DNA of 64,000 nt from Prorocentrum cordatum (GCA_963575745.1 CAUYUJ010002066.1:12501-76500); one strand, 5' to 3'; positions 12,401 to 24,802 are shown, numbered from the stretch's first letter. Translations and numbers: made by a program. Notes: a model not told the origin generated them from the sequence alone.

Positions 12401-15400
12401 TGCTGGCGCGTACTACCCGCGCGAGGCCATCGTTGATGGCAGAGGCCATCCCACGGAGGAGGGGGCTGCAAGTGATGAGGAAGCAAGTGGGGAGGGAGAA
12501 TAGGGGGCCTACCAGGAAGGATGAGGCGGGAGGATAGGATGGAGGGTGATTGCAGGAGGAAGAATGAGGCAAGAGGATAAGATGAGGCAGGAGGATAGGA
12601 AGGATTGCAGGTTCGAGGCTGTACGAGGTTGAATGCATGAGAGGATGCAGGAAGAGAGGGTAGCAACGTGCCAGCGCGAGGCCACGAGAACGACAGTTCC
12701 GAGGAGAGCGAGGTCGACGTGGCGCCCGCCGAGGAGGCCGACGAGCTGCCGTTGGGTGACATCCAGATGCAGGACGCCTCACCCCACCGCTTTTTGACCA
12801 TGCTTGAAGGTGTGGGAGGAGTGCGGGGACAGGAGGGAAACGCGAGGGTGGAACGGAGGAGGAATGTGAAGATCACGAGTGGTATGACGAATATGAAGAA
12901 CATGACGATCAGGAAGGTAAGAATGGAATGACGAACGTGACGAGCATGGTGACGACGGCATTCATGACGATAAATGGCGATCCCAACGGAAACATATGAT
13001 GACGAGTATGAATGACGGGGGTGAGTGTGGTCTGACGTCGGGTTGGCGTCGGTTCGACGTCGGTTCGACGTCGGTCTGACGTCGGTCTGACGTCGGTCTG
13101 ACGTCGGTCTGACGTCAGACAGACGTCTGTCTGACGTCAGTCTGACGTCAGACTGACGTCTGTCTGACGTCAGACTGACGTCTGTCTGACGTCAGACTGA
13201 CGTCTGTCTGACGTCAGACTGACGTCAGATTGACGTCGGCCTGGCGTCAAACCATGACCATTGCAGACTCAAATACCCTTCACCCCAACCTCCAAAAACA
13301 CTTCCTTCCACCGCCATCTTGCCCGTTACCGCACCACCACCACCACCCCCCCTACACCATCACGCCACCACCGCCCGCCGCCCTTTTTTTGCCCCACGCA
13401 CTTACCACAACGCTCTACCACTCGTCACCTTCCTGTGCCTCCTACAACCACCACTGCCCATCGCCAACCCCCCACCCCACCCCCCCTTCCCCCACGCACA
13501 CACCACCTTTATCGTACATCCTGTCCCCACCCGTGCCACCTACCTAACCACCGTGCTAACGCGCTCGTCGATTTTATATCAGCGCGCCGACACCTAACAG
13601 TGCCCGCGCCCCTGCGCCTACGTAGACCACTAGCCCTATTCATGATATACGCCCCGACCCTACACCTCGGATGCGTCGGGTGCGTGTCCGTTGCCATTTT
13701 CTCGAGCTCGTTCTGGTACCCGAGTCGCGCGTGCTCTTGCTGTCTTGCATTGCCGTGATGTCGGCAGCTTCAGCCGTATTGGACACTCGTATGTCTGCGC
13801 AAGCCAGGGCCTTGCTCTGGCCCAAGTCCGCCATGCCCATCCCCCCGAACAGCGTGGCTACTCAGGACGCGCAAGGTGACCAGGAGGACGCGCGCCCCCT
13901 CTCCGAGCTGATTGGCCAGAGCCCGCCGTTCAAGCGCAGCAAGAAGAGCCCGATCATTGGCAAGCAGCCCGCCGAGAAATGCTCGCCCGACTACACGCCC
14001 AGCCCCCCGCGCGCCGACATGTCCCCCGTGACCGTGGACGAAGGAGCCGAGGAGGAGACGATGGGTTTTCTTGTATCCGAAGTTGTTTCCGAATGGGCAA
14101 GGGGCGGGCGGGGTGGACGGGCGGTGCCAAGAACTCAAATAAATGATGGTTCTCTCGCACACACACGCACCACTATCCCACCCACCAGCCCACCTACCTC
14201 AAAGCCCCATCAGCGCAACCGCCAACCACCTATACCCGCCAACGCCAGACCCCGCCTCCTCGTTCCTCTACAAACCGACCAGCCCACCTATATCCCTACT
14301 CGCCCATGGCACGCAACCACAAAATTGTTCGTGGCGCCGCATCCTCCACCCCCCTTTGCCCGCCCTCGCCCGTGCAGGAACACCTTCGGGGACAGCGTGT
14401 CGTCTCTAGGCGCCATCAGAGCCAGAAGAAGAAGTCCCTGTGCCAGAACCACACGCAGCTTTGGGCGAAGCGGGCGCACCAGGTCTTACGCCGTTCGAGC
14501 GCGTGATTGCGCTTGCGAAGATCAAGAAGTTCGTCACGCCAGAGGACATCGCCACCCTGGTCACGCACTTCGGCCCCCCTCCGCCAGGTCATAAGTTGGT
14601 GTACTGCCCCAGCGTTCTTTCCTGGAACGGTGCAAAGGGGCTGTGGGTTGGGATCTGGCCCGAGGAGCAGGAGACCCCCCAGTTGCAAGTGTTCGAGTCG
14701 TTGGAGCCTCGCGAAGTCCCTTTGCGCGATACAGTGGCGACGCCCATGCCCACGGGGAGTTCAATGCCCGTGGCTTCTGGCGGTGATGGCGTCGACACCG
14801 ACGGTGAGGACCCAGCCGCGGGTGCCGATGAGATCCCAGATTCTGAGATGGCGTCGTTCGCGCAGTTCCTGTCTTCGTGTGAGCCGAATCAGGTTACCAA
14901 CTAGAGGCCATTTTTGGCTTGCGGCCCACCTCGCCCTCCCTCCAATATTACCATCCACCTATATATTTCCAGACAGTCCCCCTTCATTCCTCTTGGGCCG
15001 CTGAGAGCACAGCCAGTGGATATGCTTTCCACGAGGCCATGTAGTTCGATCGCTGGGCATGGCTTTCCTGGATGAGTCCAGGCTGCACAACAGATGTCAA
15101 ATATCTGTGCTGGGTGCGCATGCACAGACATGCGCGAGTGCGCCCTGCTCCAGCTACCAGTTTGTCACAGGCTTCTAGGCATCCGTTTTGCATCGCCTTG
15201 CGTCAAGAAAAAAGACTCACCCGTCATGCTTTGTTGTAGCATGTACATTCCCTTTGTAATGATGAATTGCCTCGCAAAATACTCAATGAACGACGATGGT
15301 GGGGCGCGCGGGGGGATGACAATGATGAGGGCAGGACGATGACGATCAGAGAGGAGCAGGGCACGACGACTGAGAGGGGCAAGGTAGATGGGGCAGGGTA

Positions 15401-16498
15401 CGACGAACGAACGAGATTGCAAATTAAAACGACAAGGGTGATGATGGACATAGTAAGACGACTGAGACGAACGATAATCTGATTTACGGTGAGTTAAGCC
15501 TGAGGCGAACGATGTTGCGAATGAGACGACGAGACGAGACGAATGAGACGAATGATAATATGATGATTCACGTCGTCATCGTCATCCCTTCCTCGATCTC
15601 ATTGCTCTCCCTCCCCCTCACGCTGGCCAGGAGCTCTCCTCGTGGATCATGCTCGACGCGGACTCTGCCAGCGACGACGACGAGGTGGTCATTGACGAGA
15701 AGGGCAAGTCCGACGACGAGGCCTTGCTCGCGCTCGCTGCCGCGGCCCCGCACGTGCCGCCGAAGAAGCGAGAGCTGAAGGCCAGGGGGACGAGCGGAGA
15801 TGAAGTATGAAGGGTGAGGCTGTGATGGTGGAGGAATGAAGCGGATGAATAAACGGGCCACGGGTCGCAACAATGGGGATGGGGTAGGAGCAAGATGAGG
15901 AATAATAGGAAGGGGTGGTGGTGTTTATGAAGAAGAGGGTGTGGGTGGTGACACCCATCAACCCTCGTCGCAATCTTATTTTCTCATCGATGATCCTGTT
16001 GGTGATTCGTCCCTCCCCTTATCGTCCTGAGCTTGTCCCTCAAGTGGTCCTCATGAGTTCTTCTGCATGTTCATGCCTCCCTCATTCTTCCTCGTCCTTC
16101 AGGCGTCGGTCCGCGAGCGGAAGTCTGTCGCGAAGGGCGAGGGCACGGCCGAGCGCAAGAAGAAGGGCAAGGGCAAGGCCGCGAGCAAAGGCAAGGGCAA
16201 GAACATCCCGTCGCGCAAGGCCAGCACGAAGACCACGCCGAAGAAGGCCACGGACCCCGCGCTCCCGCGCAACGGCGAGCACTCGTCGCTGGGCACGTTG
16301 TACGTGACCTACGCGACGGCGTGCTCGTACATCTGCTACAAGGACGCGTCGCGCAAGCCGCGGCTGGTCGTGCAGATTGGCAGCAGCATGAGCAGCAACC
16401 ATGCAAAGCTGATCGCGCAGTGCCTGAAGTACATGTGCACGCAGGGCTGTTCGAAGGAGCAGGTGGTGGCGTACCGCAACAAGCTCATCAAGAAGTAA
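9406..16498 (+). CDS. Gene 1: multi-exon protein of unknown function, about 860 aa
   Basis: Eleven exons can be joined in one frame: 9406-9858, 10068-10328, 10861-11027, 11322-11448, 12075-12166, 12378-12418, 12675-12809, 13774-14064, 14426-14892, 15631-15780 and 16103-16498 (TAA). Exon choice rests on non-repetitive coding-like sequence, phase agreement at every junction, and GT or GC donors with AG acceptors. I do not recognise a domain. The protein has acidic stretches (exons 3, 7, 9, 10) and a Lys-rich stretch opening the last exon (RKKKGKGKAASKGKGK), followed by a compact C-terminal region with YVTYATACSYICYKD. This suggests a nuclear or nucleic-acid-associated protein (inference only). 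Introns are filled with CTGACGTCAG arrays and GA-rich tracts. The start is chosen at the ATG after the spliced-leader-like sequence. Exons 5-6 are the least certain, and exon 8 could instead start a separate gene at the ATG at 13758. Confidence 0.62.
10050..10062 (+). other. Second spliced-leader-like sequence, at the 3' end of gene 1 intron 1
   Basis: AGCCATTTTGGCT is identical to 13 bases of the dinoflagellate spliced-leader core and is followed by TTCAG, the proposed acceptor of exon 2. It may be a second leader remnant or a coincidence at an acceptor. Confidence 0.5.
10480..10860. repeat. GGA/CTC microsatellite tracts in gene 1 intron 2
   Basis: GGA-rich then TCC-rich runs, which are roughly inverted relative to each other, fill the intron between exons 2 and 3. 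Confidence 0.8.
11535..11783. repeat. 11-bp tandem array of CTGACGTCAG palindromes (array 1)
   Basis: Two blocks (about 11535-11600 and 11636-11783) of the unit ACTGACGTCAG and variants (TCTGACGTCGG) in gene 1 intron 4. Each perfect unit contains the 8-bp palindrome TGACGTCA, and the period is 11 bp. Confidence 0.92.
11868..12052. repeat. 11-bp TCTGACGTC tandem array (array 2)
   Basis: The same family as array 1, mostly in the form GTCTGACGTCT or GTCTGACGTCG, in the same intron about 85 bp downstream. It ends about 20 bp before exon 5 of gene 1. Confidence 0.92.
13021..13252. repeat. 11-bp TCTGACGTC tandem array (array 3)
   Basis: The same unit in gene 1 intron 7, switching from GTCTGACGTCG units to alternating AGACTGACGTC and TGTCTGACGTC units. 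Confidence 0.92.
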
Positions 16499-17559
16499 GG
16501 TCGCCACTCGGTCGGTCAAGATGAGGAGAGGGCGAGGATGGATAGGGTGAAGAACAGGAGGAGGAGGAGGAGGAGGAGGAGGAGGAGGAGGAGAGTGCGA
16601 AGGGGGAGCTGCACGGCCAAGAGGAGGAGGAGGAGGAAGTGGATGAGGAGGGCATTCGGCGATGACGACGCTCATAGCGCCGCGAAACGGCGACGAGTCC
16701 GGATTGTGGTTTGAAAAGGAGGATCCGTGGGAGAGGAGACGGGGAAGGACGACACCGACGGGGCGGCATGGGAACGATCAAGGTGAGCAAGATAACGAGA
16801 GGATTGTTGGATGACACGATTGGGTCATGACACCACGACGCCAATCATCATCGATCCCTTCACTCGCATCCTCAGATCCTTCCCGCCCCCATCTGCTGAC
16901 CACCTCATCTTCCCCTCATTGATTCGTGACTGCCCCTCTTATCCGCCCTTTTTCGTATCCTCGCCACGTTTCGTTTCGCACCTTGGCACTTGACAATCAC
17001 AGCCATCCATATTTCATCATGTGCCACGCATCATCATGATATGGAGTTCATGCCTACTCATCATCTCCCCTCCCCATCCAGCTCTCCCTCCATCACCACC
17101 AACTCCCTGGCCACGATGTCGTCTTGTCTCAACCCAGCCGCTACCCACCCTCCCTCCTCTGTCTCATCTCTCCACACAACCACTTCTTCTTTCTGGGCGC
17201 CACCGCTCGTTCGCTTTTCTTTCGGAGCAAGTGCTCCACTGGGCCCGAGGGAGAGCGGCTGCCCGCTCGTTCGCTCGGACGGGGTTGCAGGGATGTGCGA
17301 TGGAGCGCGCATCCGCATTGCATCGCATGCTTCGAAATCAAGATTGTGCTCGCTTGGAAAAGGCACGCCCCGATGCCTCGCCTCATTTCAGTCGTCAGAG
17401 GTTGCTGCCCGTGGCCGTTCCGATCCACCCAGGCTCTAGGAGGGCAGTTGCGTTTGCTTGAAATTGCGTTTGGTCTTCGGTAGCAGACATAAAATAGATC
17501 TCCCAAATTCAAGATTTGGCGAATCGTATGGGACCTCGTCATAGACAGGCACATCTGAC

Positions 17560-17712
17560 AACATCAGACGTCAGACTGTTGTCAGACGCCAGATCTGACA
17601 AACGTCTGACGTCAGTCTGACGTCAGATTCGGCATCTGACGTCTGTCTGACGTCAGACATTTGTCAGATGCAGAATCTGACGTCAGACTGACGTCAGATT
17701 TTTGTCAGATCG
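17560..17712. repeat. Degenerate CTGACGTCAG array (array 4), intergenic
   Basis: Irregular copies of the same palindromic unit mixed with TTTGTCAGAT spacers, between genes 1 and 2. Apart from this array, 16499-18142 shows only C/T-rich and GA-rich sequence. Confidence 0.85.
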
Positions 17713-18142
17713 AGACTGGGGGTGTGTTGCGTCGTGGTGGATCAACTTCCCTCCTGCATTTGGATTCGATGTTGATGTCGGCCTGTATTTTCTTGGCTTG
17801 AGGGGTTCGGTTGCTTATTTTTTGTGAGAAACATTAACACAGAGTTTCAAAAAAAAACAATGGTCTGTTGGTCCTGGGTATCCTGGTCTGTTGGTCCTGG
17901 GTGTCCTCATCCTCATCTACCGCTCTCCTCATTCCTCAGCTTCCCCCTCCTCCTCATCTCCTCCCTCGCTCCCTCGACATCGCTTCCCCCTTTCTCATCC
18001 TGCGTTTCATCCTGGAGTGATCGCCCCCCCGCCCCCCGAACAGCTCCACCATTGCAATCACCAACCCCCCTAGCTTCCTGGCTCGAGGGCGCGACGCACC
18101 AGGGTGCTTTCTTCTCTTCCCAAGAGAGCAGCAGACGACGTC

Positions 18143-19529
18143 ATGGGCAAGGCCATGATGAAGAAGCCTGCTGCTGCTGCTCGTCCCGCTGCTTCGGCGA
18201 GGACGACGAAACCGACGACTGCTGGCAGCAAGGTCAAGAACAAGAAAGTGTGGAGCAGGGATGAAACCCAGACAACCCTGACAGAGGAGAATGAGGAGGG
18301 ATGGTGAGGATGATGATGAGATGGTTGTGGTGGTGAGGGCGGGCAGATGATGATACGGGTGTTGATGAGGAAGAGGTTGCTTGTGATAACTAAAATGACA
18401 CAGGGGGTGAGGCTGAGGACATAGAACTTGAATCAAGCGTGGCGACGACGACACACACTCACTGAATCCCAGGTGGGAGGTCTCCAAGCTTGCCCACGAA
18501 GCCTCGCAGTGCGAGGACATCGAGGACAAGGTGAAATTGTTCCAGGAGCACGCCGACGAGATGAACATGGCCCACCTGAAAGCGATTTTTACGCAACCCG
18601 AGCTCAGGCCCACGGGGTACTTCGGTGATCGAGAAATGACACGGCTGGCGCACATGCAGACACGGCACATCTCTTGAGGGCCGCGTGCGCCCGAATATGA
18701 TATGCCGTGTTTGCAAATGCGCCAGCCGTGCGTTTCGCGTTCACCGTTTTGCACCGAACTAGGCTTCTGTACGGCCGTTTCGCCACAGCCAGGAAGAAGA
18801 ACGAGACCGCGGACGAGCTCTACAACCAGGCGGCTGGGAGGGTGATATCTGAATCGGAGGGACAATGAGATGACATCAGGACGACAACCGACTTAGTGAC
18901 AGACCATTTCCTTCACCATTCATCGTCGATTGGGAAGGAGATGATCAAAGGGGAGCGTGACGTCGCTATTGTGAGGTTACAGAAGCTTTTGGAGGCGAAA
19001 CCGAAGAACGTTTACCCGACAGAAACGTGAATGATGATGTGAAACCGTAGGATGATGAGGAGGCGGATGAAGGATTCGAGCGATGGGGGTTTGGTTGAAA
19101 TACGCATTGTTATGTTTGCCCCTCCACGGGAGCACCAGGCTGATGGTCTTCCTGCTGGTGGAGGCAAACAGGTGGCGAAAGCCAAAATGCTGATGGGCTA
19201 CCTGGTAGACCCTGGCCTCGGGGACACGTTCCTCTCCGTGACGCAGCGCCTTTCGTTCACAGAGGACGTGGAGAGGGACGAGGAGTGGATCAGCCACAAG
19301 CAATTGCGCGACCTGTACGACGAGTCGGAGGCGGAGGAGATGATCTCAGAGCAGAAGATCGAGGTTTCCGTTTGACGCAAACCCCAATCCCCTCCATCAC
19401 CAATCCTGACGTTTTGTTTGGCTTCCTTCTCCCCCTCCTCCCTCCTCCATCCTCCTACATCAATCTCGCTTTCCCTCCCTTCCGCCATCCTTCATCCTGC
19501 CCCCACCTCATCCTCCTCGCCCCACCTTC

Positions 19530-19560
<31 letters not shown>

Positions 19561-21858
19561 TCCCCCTCCTCCACGCCCAATGGCATCAATGTTCCTTGCT
19601 GTGTTCCTGCTCCACCTTGGGAGCCCCAGGTCAGGGCCAACCCGATGAACCCGCGGCGCAAGCAGTACAAGATCATCCGCGACAAGCGGAAGAAGGTGTT
19701 CCGCAGGTCGAAGGAACAGACAGGCACGGGCAAGAAAGCGATCAGCAAGGACTCGTTCGACGAAATGGGTGCAGGCATCAGCGGCATGATGCTGTCGAGC
19801 GATTTGGCCGCGCACGGCACGGGGGTTGGTTAAATCGGGCCTATTACCCTCAACAACGATGGGGGGGGTCGTTTGTTCTTAGACCAGGAATCATGCGACA
19901 CCATGTGAGGACGCCATTCGCCCTCATACGTTGGCGCCGTGGCTCGCCCCCCGTCTACCTACCTCCGCCCTTCTCCTCCACGCCCATCCCAAACCCAGAA
20001 TCAGGCAGCATCGCGCACATGGGCCTCGACCTCCCTGCCGCGGACGACGAAGCGAAGCAGGAGCACCACGGCGCGAAGAAGGGCAAGAGCGTGGTGGCAT
20101 CTCCACGCAGGGACAAACCTCGATCGTGTCACCCTCTACCATCCGTGTAACCCTCTCATCCCTGTTGCCACTCCTCCTCCTCCTCTTCCTTCTCCTCCTC
20201 CTCCTCCTCCTCCTCCTCTCCCTCCTCCTCCTCATCATCAACAGCATCATCCCTCTCAGCCCATCCTTTTCCTCCTCGCCTTCCCCCGTCGGCCCTCGTG
20301 TCTGTGCCGCCGATACGTAAATACGCATAGGGCAACGACTCCGCACAGATCGAGGCCCTTCGTGCCCGTGTTTTGCAAGCACTGGTCTGGGGAATTGTCG
20401 GCATTAGATACATTTGGTTGGGTATGCGAGCCCGCCCACCTCGCTGGCCAGATATCGGAAGTACGCAGCATCGCGCATTCCCTCGCGCTCCTGACAATAT
20501 TCTTGCCAGGGGTGTGAAGGCAGACGCGAGCCGTCATTCTTGATATCAGGCAAGCGAGGTTGTGGGGACATTGCGATTCGATGTAAGCGTTTTGCCCCGA
20601 GGTTGCGTCCAGCATGAAGAAAGAGATCAAGGTGATCCGCAAGCACGTCGACATCATCAAGAGCATCAGCGTGTCGTCCACGAAGTTCCAGGCCAAAGCC
20701 GTGCAGGAGCTCGAGAAGGTGCGCGACGCGGCGACGGATTTTTTGGACTAAAAACATTTTGCAAACCCACGCACCCGCCCCCGATGACTCACATGGCCCT
20801 GATGGAACTGAATATAGAATGTCCTCCGAAGGAACTTGCGTCGGGCCCCACGAGAGGCCACGCAGCCATGTGGTTCAATGGACCAGAAACTCGGCCTTCT
20901 GATATTCAATTCTTGGTCGTTCCAATTGGTTCGTGGATCCCCCCGTTCTCAGCGAACCTTCGGATGACCCCAAAATGCTCCAAACTTGTGTGAGGGCCCC
21001 GCTTCTGCTTCGCATATTTTGGTTGCGCCCAGATAGGAGAGCAGCACCGCGCTGATGAAGGTCATCCGCACCGCCAAGAGGGCGCCGTCGGAGTTCTCGC
21101 AGGCCGATGTTGGCAACGCGAAGAAGGCTTCCGTTGCTGACACAATTGCTTTTGTTATATCATCGCACGTCGCTTTCCACCCACGTTCTACATGGTACCG
21201 CCTACGTTCTATCCCCTACATCCTACGTGCCTCCTACATCCTACCTGCTAGTTCTCATCACCACCATCCTACCCAACGCACCTCCCTCTGGAATATGTGG
21301 ATGAGAAGGGGTACGAAACGGAGGATGTAGTAGGGTAAGGAGGAGGAGGATGGGGAGGATGATCAGGGGGCGGCAGGAGAGCTGATCGAGGAGAATTCAT
21401 CCATGGGTGTATGCAGAAGCCAGGAGGTATCGCGCGTGAGGGGGTATTGAGGTAGCTGGTATCAAGTATGATATGGGATGTCATGACAGGAGGTATGAGG
21501 TATGATGTATGATGTATGAGGTTGGAACGCCAGGAGGAGGGGGAGGAGAGGGAAACGGAGGAGGAGAAGGAGGAGTAGTTGGAGAATGAGGAGAAGGAGG
21601 AGGAGGAGGAGGAGGAGAAGGAGGAGAAGGAGGAGAAGTAGTTGGAAACGGAGGAGGAGAAGGAGGAGAAGGAGGATTTTGAGCCAACACCGCGTTTTGC
21701 TCGCGACCCTAAAGGTGCTCGACGCGATGGACCAGGTCAGCCGCCAGGCCTCCGACGAGCTGATGGAGGATACGGTGAACGTGGGCAATGCTCAGAAGCT
21801 GCTGGGCAGCGTGAAGGCCGTCTTCTCGTCCGCGAACGGCTTGAAGATGCTGAGCTGA
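18143..21858 (+). CDS. Gene 2: multi-exon protein, probable dinoflagellate lineage-specific family, about 380 aa
   Basis: In-frame exons: 18143-18249 (ATG), 18473-18607, 18793-18841, 19172-19363, 19630-19816, 20005-20090, 20602 to about 20740, about 21040-21126 and 21715-21858 (TGA). Phases agree at each junction except between exons 7 and 8, where the exact sites are unresolved. The N terminus is Lys/Ala-rich (MGKAMMKKPAAAARPAAS). Exons 4-5 (KMLMGYLVDPGLGDTF, then EEWISHKQLRDLYDESEAEE, then NPMNPRRKQYK) resemble a protein family I associate with Symbiodinium-type genomes, of unknown function; this is from memory and untested. The C-terminal exons are rich in Lys, Glu and Ala and look alpha-helical. 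Introns use GT and GC donors and contain CTC/GGA microsatellites. Confidence 0.62.
20161..20240. repeat. CTC microsatellite in gene 2 intron 6
   Basis: A run of TCC repeats inside the intron; a similar tract lies at about 19525-19560 in intron 4. The minus-strand GGA counterpart runs at 21530-21680 in intron 8. Confidence 0.8.
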
Positions 21859-22571
21859 GCCTCCGCAGGCGCCAACGTCCTCGGGACAAGGGTCCCGCGT
21901 TCCTCCCTGCAGGTGCCGTTTGCCGTCCCCACGGGCCCCCTTGCAAAAACAGGGCCTACGTTGGCTCCACGAGAAGCTTGGAGATGCCCCCCCTCTCGAC
22001 GGCCGTCCTGCCAACGAGGCAGGCAGCGAGGCAGGCACCGCGTTTGCCGCTACAAGAAGAAGTGTCCGACTTCTTTCTGGCGCCAGCAGGGGGTTTATTT
22101 TTTTCCGTGCGGATCGGTCGCATAGCAGGTCCATGGTCGCATCTAGAAAGCCATGAGGCTTTATCTCAATTTACTCAGCAGCAATAGCCACAGTCCTGGG
22201 TTGCCCCTTCCTTGCTGTAAGCTGGGTTCTCTCTTCACTGGCTCGAAGATAATTGCGTTTTGCAGGTTGCGGATGGATGCGCCAGAAGATAATTGTGCAC
22301 CGCGTCTAGAGAAGCGCGAATCGCGAAGATCGTTCGCCCGTGGGGCGGTGATCACATGTGACCGACCTCGTAAGCACCGATGACCGTAACGGCCGTTCTT
22401 GCAAGCGCTGCTTCGCGCTGCATTCGACAGCGGCGCAGAAGCGATCGAGCTCTTGGCTTGCCAGTCTTCCCCCATTCTTGCCTGTCCACGTCGTTCTGTC
22501 GTCTTATCGCCCGCTTCTTTGAATCGGCAGCGTCGGCTCGAGCGTTTCGGGTGCCGTCTGGCATAGCCAAG

Positions 22572-24802
22572 ATGCCGCCCAAAAAACGCAGGAAGGGCCG
22601 CCGCTTAGAGGACTTGCCCGAGAGCGATGCTAGTTCGGGGGGTGCAGCGCCTGTAGCGCATGGCAGCCCGCGAACAGAGTTCAGCAACCTAGGGACGCAC
22701 TTGCTAAAAGCATGGACCTGGGGCTTGGAACCAGCAACCGAAGTCCAACGCCTGGCGCACGCCGCATTCAAGGACGGCCTCAATCACCCAGAAGTTCAGA
22801 AACTAGCAGCCATGGGCCAGTACGGCCGCTACCCAGGCAACATTCACGCCCAACTGAGCTCGATGCTCGGGAAGTCGCTGTTACCCGAGCCCCTCGACGT
22901 GAAGGTCCCTTGCTTGGACCCGAAAACGTCGGCCATCACGGAGGCCATGGCTTCGATGCTACTACCACACGAGTGGTTCTCCGCCATGTACCACAGGTAC
23001 CCTGCGGAGTTCCACGACCTCTTCGCCACCAGTCGCGTGGGCGACTTCTGGGCCAACGCATCCAGGAAACTTTTTTGGAGGAGGGAGGAGGTCGAGGAGA
23101 AGGAGGGAGACAATGTGCTGGATGAGGAACGGGAACGGGAGGGAGATAATGAGGGAAGGGGGGAAGAGGAGAAGGAGGATCACCATGGATACGCAGGAGG
23201 AGGAGGAGGAGGAGCAGGAAGATGAGGAGGAGGATGCGAGAGCACGGCCTGCATCAACAACTAAAACCATATCACAGGGAAGACCCTCGATTGCGTGACC
23301 ACCCCGTGTGGCGAATCAAGGACAGGGCCAACACGTGTGTACCGTTGCGAATCCACGGCGATGGAGCCGAATTTTTGACGCGTGATTCGTTAGTAACTAT
23401 ATCGATGACAGGGCTTCTCGCAACGGGCTCGACCAAGAGCCTGACAATGAGTCTTGTGTCATGGCCTCTAAGCACCCAAGCGAAAGCGAGCAAACGCGGT
23501 GGGAAAGACACGTTCGTTGAATTGTTCAAGGTTATCAAATGGTCGCTGAACTCGTTGGCCTCTGGTAAGCACCCCTCTAAAAATATAATGGCTATGCCAA
23601 TCCTGTATTTTCGTTCGTCCTGTCGTTCTCTCGTTTTCTCCATCTCAATCCATCTCCTTTTCAGCTTGCTTCGCCCGTGGTGCCAATTCGCGGCCGCCTC
23701 TTCGGGCGACTTAGGCTTGCTCGGGGACAGCGGGCGGGAGGGCAAGGACGAGGCACGGTCAGGCAGGACAGGAAAGGCGGTGAGACCAGGGATGTATCGT
23801 TCGTGCGCAGGGGCCTTCGGTTTACCGAAGGAGTCGGATTGGAACGGTGACGATTTGGACGCAGCAAGGCAACAATTGGCAGGACAATGGTTAACAGATG
23901 GTGTCGTTAAGTACCGTGGTTTTGTATATGCTGTGCTCGGCGATTTAGAATTCTATTCGTCATATTGTGGCATGCCCGCGGCGGGGTCCGATGAATTCTG
24001 CTGGTTATGCCCCTGCAACAAGACCACCAACCCCTTCAACAACTTTAGCGGGGACTTCCCTGGCCACTGGAAACACCTCCGCCGCCATTATGTGCCAAAC
24101 CATCCTTTGTATCAGATTTGGGGCGTCAGCCCCGACACCCTAGCTCTGGATTGGATGCACACTATGGACATCGGGGTGAGTGGGCACAGCATTGCTAACC
24201 TATTCTACGAAGTCGTGTTCGAGGAGTTAGCTGGACCCCGCCCGCAGAGGGTGGAGCGCCTATGGCGCCGCATCCAGGAGATTTACTCAGAAGACGGGGT
24301 GTCCCACAAGCTAGGGTCGTTTAAGATGGGCCTGTTCGTTGTTGACACAAATTCCCCTCACAAAGACTTCCCCATGCTGGCCAAGGCCGTCAAGGCGGCC
24401 CAGTGCCGAGGCCTTGTAAAGGTATGCGTGAAGCTGAGCCAGGAGTACAATGATGGATCAGATGCTCACAGAATCCGCGCCTTACAATTTAAATCCCTGT
24501 CAAAGTTGTATGAGATCGTGGAGGGGTGTGATATGTTTCTCACTGGCCCAGAAAGTGATCGCCTTCGGAAAGCAGCTGATGATTATCTGACCTGCTACCA
24601 ATATTTGTCCGATCGGGCGTACAACTTGGTGCCGCCGAAATTCAAATATTCGGTTGTGAACAAGCACCATTTTCTGTGGCACCTCGTTCGTCAATCCGTC
24701 TCCGTAAATCCTCGGTTTACCTGGTGCTATCAACCAGAGGATTTCCAACGCTTCATCACTCGCGTGGGAAGCGGGTGTGCGGTGGGGACATCTATTAACC
24801 AG
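22572..24802 (+). CDS. Gene 3: uncharacterised transposase-like protein, 3' end not resolved
   Basis: Three exons join in frame: 22572-23065 (ATG in context AAGATGCCG), 23278-23564 and 23811-24802. The first intron uses a GA donor (AG|GAAACT), the second GTAAGC, and the third starts GTGAGC at 24803. The N terminus is basic (MPPKKRRKGRR, a likely nuclear localisation signal). Key motifs in order are LRIHGDGAEF (exon 2), then GDLEFY, CWLCPCN, LDWMHTMDIG and NKHHFLWHL in exon 3. These acidic residues in HGDG, GDLE and DWMH...D positions, with a CxxC pair, recall a widespread dinoflagellate family and could be a DDE-type transposase core. I cannot name the superfamily. Further exons are expected because no stop belongs to the third exon. 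Confidence 0.6.

Noticed and set aside
14905-14921. Third spliced-leader remnant (GGCCATTTTTGGCTTG)
   Set aside because: It has an extra T and a wrong first base, and it lies inside an intron rather than next to an acceptor.
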